From Gammaproteobacteria bacterium (lineage in GTDB: Bacteria > Pseudomonadota > Gammaproteobacteria > Steroidobacterales > GCA-2729495): a stretch of DNA of 35,598 nt. The stretch is from the NCBI GenBank assembly GCA_019454675.1, contig JACFNV010000011.1:7607-43204 (forward strand). Reading direction: 5' to 3'. The position numbers were made by a program, and so were the translations under genes. The notes below the pieces were generated by a model. That model had not been told where the DNA came from. It did no database searches and saw nothing but the letters and a program-made list of their open reading frames with translations. Positions 29,831 through 35,598 of this stretch are shown here, in pieces (the stretch's first letter is position 1; each line of letters begins with the position of its first letter).

Positions 29831-30454
29831 ATGACCATCATCACCCGCAGCTGTTGCCTCGCAGTCCTCGCCATCCTGCTGTCCGCCTGCGGCGGGGGCG
29901 GTGACCCGGCGACAGGCGATGCCGCTGCCCGCTTCTCGCTGCTCGGCGATGGCATCACCGCCCGCGAGCTGCTGCCCGAGGCGCTGGCGGCGGCGCGCGC
30001 CTGGTCCGCCGATGCGCAGCTGGTGGCGGTGTCCACCCGCTTTGCCAGCGGTCCGCGCCAGACCTTCTGGTTCTACGACCTGCAATCGCCCTCCCTGCAG
30101 CGCTGCACGCGGCTGCGCGTGCAGGCCGATGGCGAGGTGGACAATGTCGGCACCGGTGGTGCCTGCACGCTGATGCCGCCGCTGCCCGCGGACTTCGTCG
30201 ACAGCACGGTGGCCTGGCAGGCTGCCCGCGAGGCGGGTTTCCAGCCGGGCGGGGCCGTGCACCTGGCCTTGCACCAGCAGCGCGAGGGCGTGGCGGGTGC
30301 CCCCCGCGCCTGCTGGCTGCTGTGGTCGCGCCAGGATGGCGATGGCCCGGGTGCGCCGCTGCATGGCTGGTGCGTGGATCCGCTCGGCGGGGCGTTTGTC
30401 GGCGAGCTGGCCGATGGACCGGCGCAACCACCCTCCGGTCAGGACCGGCACTAG
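29831..30454 (+). CDS. Uncharacterised lipoprotein
   Basis: A 207-residue protein I do not recognise. It opens with ITRSCCLAVLAILLSACGGG: a signal peptide with lipobox LSAC and a glycine-rich linker after the lipidated Cys. The mature part contains ELLPEALAAARAWSADAQLVAV, then a strand-rich region with TFWFYDLQSPSLQRCTRLRVQADG and PRACWLLWSRQDGDG (each quoted in part), and four further cysteines that may form disulfides. The pattern resembles small periplasmic or outer-membrane lipoproteins of unknown function. No strong Shine-Dalgarno. It lies 145 bases downstream of the kinase and may be a separate unit. Confidence 0.7.
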   Translation: MTIITRSCCLAVLAILLSACGGGGDPATGDAAARFSLLGDGITARELLPEALAAARAWSADAQLVAVSTRFASGPRQTFWFYDLQSPSLQRCTRLRVQADGEVDNVGTGGACTLMPPLPADFVDSTVAWQAAREAGFQPGGAVHLALHQQREGVAGAPRACWLLWSRQDGDGPGAPLHGWCVDPLGGAFVGELADGPAQPPSGQDRH

Positions 30455-30538
30455 GCGGCACGCTGCATTCCCGGTCCATCGCGGTTGTGGTATTCCGCAG
30501 CTTGCCCGCCGGATAGCGGGCGCATGGGAGAGAGCCCG

Positions 30539-31330
30539 ATGTTTGCACGCGTGATGATGCTGGTCGCCGGACTGGCCATGGGGATGACGACAATGGCGGA
30601 AGAAGCGACCCCCGGGACGGCCTATGTGCCCACGGTCATGGTGACCGGAGCCAACCGCGGCATCGGCCTCGAGTTCGTCAGGCAATACGCGGAGCGCGGC
30701 GCAAGGGTGATCGCCACCGCCCGCGATCCGGCCGGCGCGCAGGAGCTCAACGCGCTGGCGGCGGCCAATCCGCGCATCATCGTCGAGCGGCTGGATGTCA
30801 CCGACTTCGCGCAGGTCGACGCGCTGGCCGCCAGGTATGCCGACCAGCCCATCGACGTGCTGATCAACAATGCCGGTATCAGCGGCGGCATGCAGAAGCA
30901 GATGTATGGCAGGATGGATTACGCGGTCTTCGAGGAAGTGCTGCGCGTCAACACCATCGCGCCGCTGAAGGTCACCGAGGCCTTCACGCCCAGCGTCCTC
31001 GCCAGCCAGCAAAAGCGCATCGTCGCCATCTCGAGCAGCGAGGGCTCGGTGAGCATGGTCGATTCCTCGCGCCTGCCCTTCATGCGCGCCAGCAAGGCGG
31101 CGCTCAACATGGAGATGCGCAACGTGGCCTTCCAGCTCAAGCCCAAGGGCGCGAGCGTGCGCATCCTCAACCCGGGGCTGGTGGACACCGACTTCATGAA
31201 GGGCCTGCCGAAGCGGATGCTGCGCCCGACGGCCACCGTGGTGGGCGAGCTGATACCGCTGATCGATGCCATGAGCGTGGAGAACACCGGCTCCTTCCTC
31301 GGTTACGACGGCAAGGAGCTGCCCTGGTAG
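30539..31330 (+). CDS. Short-chain dehydrogenase/reductase-fold protein with signal peptide and no catalytic Tyr
   Basis: A 263-residue SDR. The cofactor motif TGANRGIG is at 36-43, NNAG at 110-113, the structural Asn at 138 (VNT) and the catalytic serine region ISSSEGS at 164-170. The active-site tyrosine of YxxxK is replaced: the sequence reads FMRASKAALN, with Met182 where Tyr is expected and Lys186 retained. Before the Rossmann fold lies FARVMMLVAGLAMGMTTMA (2-20), a good signal peptide or membrane anchor. Exported SDRs are rare because NAD(P) is cytosolic. GGGAGAG at 8 bases supports the ATG at 30539. Without that start there is no shorter in-frame ATG that avoids most of the hydrophobic stretch. 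A CsgA/C-factor-like, non-catalytic role is possible. Confidence 0.85.
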   Translation: MFARVMMLVAGLAMGMTTMAEEATPGTAYVPTVMVTGANRGIGLEFVRQYAERGARVIATARDPAGAQELNALAAANPRIIVERLDVTDFAQVDALAARYADQPIDVLINNAGISGGMQKQMYGRMDYAVFEEVLRVNTIAPLKVTEAFTPSVLASQQKRIVAISSSEGSVSMVDSSRLPFMRASKAALNMEMRNVAFQLKPKGASVRILNPGLVDTDFMKGLPKRMLRPTATVVGELIPLIDAMSVENTGSFLGYDGKELPW

Positions 31331-31345
31331 CGGAGTGCGCGGGCC

Positions 31346-31708
31346 TCAGAGCTCGTCGTACTTGCGGCTGTTGCCGCGGGCGAGCGCCACCGGGTAGCGT
31401 TCCTCGTTGAGGGCGAGCTTGCGGCGGACGGCGGCGTCGAGGTCGATGCCGAGGTCGTGGACCAGGTAGGAGAGCAGGATCGCCACGTCGGCGAGCTCCA
31501 TCTCGATGTCCGTGCGCTTCTCGAGGAGTCGTTCCGGCAGGGCCGCGTCGGCGGTCCACTGCACGATCTCCAGCAGCTCGGCCACCTCGACCAGCAGCGC
31601 GGTGGCGACATTGCGGAAGCTGTGGAACTGCTGCCAGTCGCGCTGGCGGCGGAACTCGAGGAGGTCCTCCAGGGTGGCCGGATCGATGGTGACGGCTGCC
31701 TCGGGCAT
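31346..31708 (-). CDS. MazG-like nucleotide pyrophosphohydrolase
   Basis: A 120-residue all-alpha NTP pyrophosphatase of the RS21-C6/iMazG kind. The metal-binding motif is split as usual: ALLVEVAELLEIVQW (the ExxE helix, about 38-52) and DIEMELADVAILLSYL (the ExxD helix, about 66-81). QRDWQQFHSFRNVA before it is the substrate-entry helix of the family. Such enzymes hydrolyse non-canonical NTPs to NMP and pyrophosphate. It ends the trkA-trkH-TPR-NiCoT-MazG unit. Confidence 0.88.
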   Translation of the reverse strand: MPEAAVTIDPATLEDLLEFRRQRDWQQFHSFRNVATALLVEVAELLEIVQWTADAALPERLLEKRTDIEMELADVAILLSYLVHDLGIDLDAAVRRKLALNEERYPVALARGNSRKYDEL

Positions 31709-31729
31709 GGCTTTCCCGCGCCGGCGGCC

Positions 31730-32401
31730 TCAGCCGCCGGGCCAGCTCTGCCAGCCGTACCAGAGGCCGAACAGCACGCTGCCGATGCCGGCCAGCCAGG
31801 ACAGCGTCCGGGCCAGGCCGACGCCCGAGCCGCGCCGCAGGGCGAAGGGCAGGCCGATGACGCTGCCCATCAGCCCCATGCCGATCATCGAGCCGATGCC
31901 GAACAGCACCAGGTAGGCCAGCCCCTGCCAGGTGCCGCCCTGGCGCATGACCTCGGCCTGGATCAGCACGATCAGCGCGGCGGAGCCGGCCAGGCCGTGC
32001 ATGGCTCCCACCAGCACCGCCTTGAGGCTGTTGCGCCAGCCGGTGGCGGGCCGGCTGCCCTGTTGCGCCTCCGCGTCGTGATGGACGTGGTCCTTGCCGG
32101 TGGCGGTGAGCCACAGCAGCCGCAGCCCGAGGCCGATGATCATGACGGCGACGCCGAATTCGAGCAGGCCCGCCACGTCATCGGGAATGGCCATGCCCAG
32201 CGCCAGCACCGCCAGCATGGCCACCAGCAGCGAGAGGGTGTGGCCGATGCCCCAGTACATGCCCACCACCGCCGAGGCCAGCACCGAGCGGCGCTCGCTG
32301 ACGATGGTGGCCACCGCCACCACGTGATCGGCCTCGGTGGCATGGCGCAGGCCCAGCATGAAGCCCAGCCCGAGCGTGAAGATCAGGGAACTCTCGGTCA
32401 T
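31730..32401 (-). CDS. NiCoT/UreH-like nickel/cobalt transporter family protein
   Basis: A 223-residue inner-membrane protein with about six helices. The HX4DH signature of nickel/cobalt transporters is intact in LGLRHATEADHVVAV (His20, Asp25, His26), followed by GIGHTLSLLVAMLAVLALG. A central His-rich loop (KDHVHHDAE) could bind metal, and GAMHGLAGSAALIVLI is typical of the UreH/HupE-type subgroup. There is no urease or hydrogenase gene nearby, so the cargo is uncertain. It starts 6 bases after the TPR gene. Confidence 0.85.
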   Translation of the reverse strand: MTESSLIFTLGLGFMLGLRHATEADHVVAVATIVSERRSVLASAVVGMYWGIGHTLSLLVAMLAVLALGMAIPDDVAGLLEFGVAVMIIGLGLRLLWLTATGKDHVHHDAEAQQGSRPATGWRNSLKAVLVGAMHGLAGSAALIVLIQAEVMRQGGTWQGLAYLVLFGIGSMIGMGLMGSVIGLPFALRRGSGVGLARTLSWLAGIGSVLFGLWYGWQSWPGG

Positions 32402-32407
32402 CGGTGT

Positions 32408-32746
32408 CTACCTGCTTTCCGTGGTTGTCCCGCGGCCGGCATCGAGCCGGCGCAGGAATACCTGCATTTCCTTTTCGGCCTGCCGGTCGCCGCGATGGAC
32501 TGCGGTGGCAATGCCCTGCGTCCAGGCCGCGCGCGCGCCGGCCGGATTGCCCAGCGCCAGCTCGGCCTTGCCGAGCAGCTTCCAGGACGCCGAATGGGCG
32601 GGATCGAGCTCGCAGGCCTGTTGCAGCCGGTGGACGGCGGCCGCCATGTCGCCGGCCTTGAAGTGCTCGCTGCCCAGCGCGTAGCGCAGCAGGGCATTGC
32701 CGCCGCCCTCGCCCAGCAGGGCCTCGAGTGCCGCAATCCGGCTCAT
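32408..32746 (-). CDS. Small TPR-repeat protein
   Basis: A 112-residue soluble helical protein with two to three tetratricopeptide repeats: LRYALGSEHFKAGDMAAAVHRLQQACELDP and SWKLLGKAELALGNPAGARAAWTQGI (both quoted in parts). It should be a protein-interaction scaffold in the cytosol. It starts 4 bases after trkH, so it is almost certainly co-transcribed. The partner is unknown. Confidence 0.85.
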   Translation of the reverse strand: MSRIAALEALLGEGGGNALLRYALGSEHFKAGDMAAAVHRLQQACELDPAHSASWKLLGKAELALGNPAGARAAWTQGIATAVHRGDRQAEKEMQVFLRRLDAGRGTTTESR

Positions 32747-32750
32747 GCCA

Positions 32751-34202
32751 TCAGCGCCGCCAGAACGCGGGTGAAATCAGCACGAAGAGGGTGAAGATTT
32801 CCAGTCGGCCAAGCAGCATTGCCAGCACGCATACCCATTTTTCCGTCGCCTGCAGCGCGGCAAAGTTGGCGGCGACGGCACCGAGCCCCGAGCCAACGTT
32901 GTTGAGGCAGGCGGCGATCGCGGAGAAGGCGGTGACCTGGTCCACCCCGCTGCCGAGCAGGATCAGCATCATGGTACCGAAAAGGACCACGTAGATGGCA
33001 AAAAAGCCCCACACCGCATCCACCACCCGCTGCGGCACCACGGTCTCGCCGAGCCGCACGGGAATCTCGGCGGCAGGATGCACGAGGCGGAGGATCTCGC
33101 GCACCCCCTGGCGGTAGAGCAGCAGCCAGCGGATCACCTTCATGCCGCCCGCGGTGGAGCCACCGCAGCCGCCGATGAACATGACCAGCACCAGCAGCAC
33201 CGGCAGCGCGCCGGGCCACAGCGTGAAGTCGCTGGTGCTGAAGCCCGTGCCGGTCAGCACCGAGACCACCTGGAAGCCGCCCCGCGACAGCGCCTCGAGC
33301 GGGTGCGCATAGTGGCCGGCGAGGTAGAGATAGGCGCTGACGAAGACGGCGAGGCTGGCCAGGATGGTGAGGAAGGCGCGGAACTCGGCATCGCGCAGGT
33401 AGCTGCGCAGGCTGCGTGCCTGCCAGGCGAAGAAGTGCAGGGCGAAGTTGGTGGCGCCGAGGACCATGAACACCACCGCGATGGCGTCGATCAGCGGGCT
33501 GTCGAAGTAGCCGAGGCTGGCATCGTGGGTGGCGAAGCCGCCGGTGGACAGCGTCGCGAAGCTGTAGCAGAGCGCATCGAAGAACGACATGCCCGCCGCC
33601 CAGAAGGCCAGCGTGCACAGCGTGGTCAGGCCGAGATAGACGTACCACAGCGCCTTGGCGGTGCCGGTGATACGCGGCGTGAGCTTGTTGTCCTTGATCG
33701 CGCCGGGGCTCTCGGCACGGTAGAGCTGGAAGCCGCCCACGCCGAGCATGGGCAGCACCGCCACCGCCAGCACCACCACCCCCATGCCGCCCAGCCAGTG
33801 CAGCTGCGCACGGTAGTAGAGGAAGGCGCGCGGCAGCCCTTCGACCGTGTCGAGCACGGTGGCACCGGTGGTGGTGATGCCGGAGACCGCCTCGAAGATG
33901 GCATCGGTGAAGGACATCGCCGGCTGCTCGGCAAACAACAGGGGCATGCCGCCGAACAGCCCGAGCAGGGTCCAGAAGCCCGCCACCACGAGGAAGCCGT
34001 CGCGCGAGCGCAGCTCGTCGCTGGCGTGGCGTACCGGCGCCCAGACGAGGATGCCGGCCAGCAGCGTGACCAGGAAGCCGAGCACGAAGGCCGGTGCCGA
34101 GCCATCGCCGTACCAGGCCGAGATGAACACCGGTGGCAGCATGGTCAGGCTGAAGAGTATCAGCAGGAGGCCGAGTACCCGCTGGATGACGCGCAGGTGC
34201 AT
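32751..34202 (-). CDS. trkH: Trk potassium uptake channel subunit TrkH
   Basis: The K+-conducting subunit, 483 residues in the inner membrane. Four M1-P-M2 repeats are seen, each with its selectivity-filter glycine: SGITTTGATVLD, LSTGGFATHDA, LTGTGFSTSDF and LNNVGSGLGAV. GGCGGSTAGGMKVIRW is the conserved loop before the last repeat, and PRAFLYYRAQLHWLGGMGVV matches TrkH (in parts). It lies 10 bases behind trkA, which gates it in a nucleotide-dependent way. Confidence 0.97.
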   Translation of the reverse strand: MHLRVIQRVLGLLLILFSLTMLPPVFISAWYGDGSAPAFVLGFLVTLLAGILVWAPVRHASDELRSRDGFLVVAGFWTLLGLFGGMPLLFAEQPAMSFTDAIFEAVSGITTTGATVLDTVEGLPRAFLYYRAQLHWLGGMGVVVLAVAVLPMLGVGGFQLYRAESPGAIKDNKLTPRITGTAKALWYVYLGLTTLCTLAFWAAGMSFFDALCYSFATLSTGGFATHDASLGYFDSPLIDAIAVVFMVLGATNFALHFFAWQARSLRSYLRDAEFRAFLTILASLAVFVSAYLYLAGHYAHPLEALSRGGFQVVSVLTGTGFSTSDFTLWPGALPVLLVLVMFIGGCGGSTAGGMKVIRWLLLYRQGVREILRLVHPAAEIPVRLGETVVPQRVVDAVWGFFAIYVVLFGTMMLILLGSGVDQVTAFSAIAACLNNVGSGLGAVAANFAALQATEKWVCVLAMLLGRLEIFTLFVLISPAFWRR

Positions 34203-34212
34203 GGCGTGCAGC

Positions 34213-35598
34213 CTAGCGGCGGCCGGATGGCTGGAACAGCGCTGCCACCTGGTCCACCTGGCGACGGTCGGTGAGGAACATGATGAGGTGGTCGCCGGCC
34301 TGGATCACGGTGTCGTGGTGCGCCTCCATGACCCGGTCCTCGCGGATGAGGATGTTGATCGACGCCCCCGGCGGCAGCACCACCTCCTGCACCCTGCGCC
34401 CGGTTACCTGCGGGGTCTGCTCCTGCGCGCGGGCGACGGCCTCGATGGCCTCGGCATGCCCGCGGCGCAGCGAATGCACCTTGACCATGTCGCCGCGGCG
34501 CGCCAGCGCCAGCAGCGAGCCGATGGTGATCTGCTGCGGCGAGATGGCGACGTCGATGCTGCCGCTCTCCACCATCTCGGCGTAGGCAGGCCGGTTGATC
34601 AGCGCCATCACCTTGCGGCAGCCCAGCTGCTTGGCGAGCATGGCGGAAAGGATGTTGGCCTCGTCGGCATTGGTAACGGCGATGAAGACATCCGCGGCGT
34701 CGATGTTCTCCTCCAGCAGCAGGTCCTCGTCGGCGGCATCCCCGTGCAGGACGATGGCGCTCGACAGCTGCTCGGAAACGCGCTGCGCCCGCTCGCGGTC
34801 GCGCTCGATGACCTTCACGTTGTTGTCCGCCTCGAGGGCAAGCGCCAGCCGCAGCCCGATGTTGCCGCCGCCGGCGATGACCACCCTGCGCACCGGTGCT
34901 TCCACCTTGCGGATCTCGGCCATCATCGCGCGAATGTCCTCGCGCGCGGCGATGAAGAAGATCTCGTCGTCCTCGCGGATCAGCGTGTCCCCCTCGGCGA
35001 CCACGCTCTGGCCGTCGCGGTAGATGGCGGCAATGCGTACCTCGACGTCGGGCAGGTGGGTGCGCAGCTCGCGGATGCGCTGGTTCACCAGCAGGCCATC
35101 GCGGTGCGCGCGCACGCCCAGCAGGCGCACGCGGTCGTCGGCGAAGTCCAGCACCTGGAAGGAGCCGGGGTAGCGGATGAGCTGGCGGATGTGCTGGGTG
35201 ACCAGCTGCTCGGGGCTGATGCGCACGTCGATCGGCACCGCCCCGGGCTCGAACAGCTCGGGCGTGCCGAGGTAATCCGCGGCCCGCACGCGGGCGATCT
35301 TGACCTCGGTCTGGAACAGCGCCTGGGCCACGCTGCAGGCCATCATGTTGACCTCGTCGCTGCTGGTGAGCGCGATGAGCAGGTCGGCCTCGCCGGCACC
35401 GGCGCGCTCCAGCGTGGAGGGGTGGGCGCCATGGCCGACCACCGTGCGCACGTCGAGGCGGTCCTGCAGCTCCTGCTGGAGCGTCGCGGCGATCTCCTCG
35501 GCGTCGCCGATCAGCGTCAGCTCTGAGGTGCCGTCCGTCCCGCCGTCGGTGTAGGAGTCGTACGGGAACGAGCGGGCGAGGTGGCGGACAGCCGTCTC
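34213..35598 (-). CDS. trkA: Trk potassium uptake regulator TrkA (partial, N-terminus beyond window)
   Basis: A cytosolic NAD(H)/ATP-sensing ring protein that controls TrkH. The visible part has the rest of the first KTN domain (VVGHGAHPSTLERAGAGEADLLIALTSSDE in parts), the first TrkA_C domain, the second KTN domain (RVVIAGGGNIGLRLALALE with GxGxxG, and VFIAVTNADEANILSAMLAKQ in part) and the second TrkA_C ending GDHLIMFLTD. The frame is open to the window edge. The first visible residues (HLARSFPYDSYTDGGTDGT) do not align with known TrkA: about 14 extra residues lie between helix A and strand 2 of the first Rossmann fold. The true start is off the right edge. Confidence 0.93.
   Translation of the reverse strand, partial: ETAVRHLARSFPYDSYTDGGTDGTSELTLIGDAEEIAATLQQELQDRLDVRTVVGHGAHPSTLERAGAGEADLLIALTSSDEVNMMACSVAQALFQTEVKIARVRAADYLGTPELFEPGAVPIDVRISPEQLVTQHIRQLIRYPGSFQVLDFADDRVRLLGVRAHRDGLLVNQRIRELRTHLPDVEVRIAAIYRDGQSVVAEGDTLIREDDEIFFIAAREDIRAMMAEIRKVEAPVRRVVIAGGGNIGLRLALALEADNNVKVIERDRERAQRVSEQLSSAIVLHGDAADEDLLLEENIDAADVFIAVTNADEANILSAMLAKQLGCRKVMALINRPAYAEMVESGSIDVAISPQQITIGSLLALARRGDMVKVHSLRRGHAEAIEAVARAQEQTPQVTGRRVQEVVLPPGASINILIREDRVMEAHHDTVIQAGDHLIMFLTDRRQVDQVAALFQPSGRR

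Noticed and set aside
1..35598. tRNA, rRNA, CRISPR, insertion sequences, riboswitches, phage genes and T-tract terminators
   Set aside because: None could be recognised by eye on either strand. The hairpins seen all lack T-tracts.

Overview
The window is a dense, very GC-rich bacterial chromosome segment with 40 protein-coding genes. I see no rRNA, tRNA, insertion sequence, CRISPR array or prophage. The gene families and their order point to a gammaproteobacterium. The block rhodanese (YibN)-grxC-secB-gpsA with divergent envC and nearby trmL, the two-subunit-type GlyQ, class-I glnA followed by a DUF4124 gene, tatABC, and trkA-trkH are all typical of that class. The GC-rich codon use suggests a high-GC lineage. 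I cannot name the genus from the sequence alone.

Layout. 1-5 kb: glyQ (cut by the left edge), divergent glnA, a DUF4124 gene, an orphan dihydrolipoyl-dehydrogenase-like flavoprotein, and an HPF/RaiA-like ribosome-associated protein with a long basic tail. 5-9 kb: a class-1B dihydroorotate-dehydrogenase-like gene head-to-head with trmL, then the gpsA-secB-grxC-rhodanese operon (minus strand). 9-12.8 kb: envC and ctpA (cell-envelope hydrolase activation and proteolysis), a HIT protein, a hotdog thioesterase and a DUF1330 protein. 12.8-18.3 kb: a minus-strand block read dtd, tatA, tatB, tatC, POT peptide transporter, OPT transporter. 18.6-25 kb: a tightly overlapping plus-strand operon for a peptide ABC importer (lipoprotein receptor, two permeases, two ATPases) ending in a YgjP-type metallopeptidase-fold gene. 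25-29.7 kb: a lipid A modification module, with eptA and a PAP2 phosphatase on the minus strand and an OmpR-type response regulator and histidine kinase on the plus strand. 29.8-31.3 kb: an unknown lipoprotein and an SDR-fold protein with a signal peptide. 31.3-35.6 kb: a minus-strand unit trkA (cut by the right edge), trkH, a TPR protein, a NiCoT/UreH-like transporter and a MazG-like hydrolase.

How it fits together. Most genes are housekeeping: translation (glyQ, dtd, trmL, HPF), nitrogen assimilation (glnA), protein export (secB, tatABC), envelope (gpsA, envC, ctpA) and K+ uptake (trkAH). Three unrelated peptide-uptake systems (POT, OPT, ABC) lie within 12 kb, which suggests a peptide-using lifestyle. 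The most suggestive new signal is a pair of CTGAA direct repeats with an 11-bp period, one in front of eptA and one between the PAP2 gene and the response-regulator gene. They look like the binding box of that regulator. Other points worth a second look are a signal-peptide-bearing SDR that lacks its catalytic tyrosine, several GC-rich hairpins built around stop codons and without T-tracts, a probably leaderless HIT-protein mRNA, a one-base head-to-head overlap between the DHOD-like gene and trmL, an AT-rich island before the peptide importer, and an unusual N-terminal insertion in TrkA.
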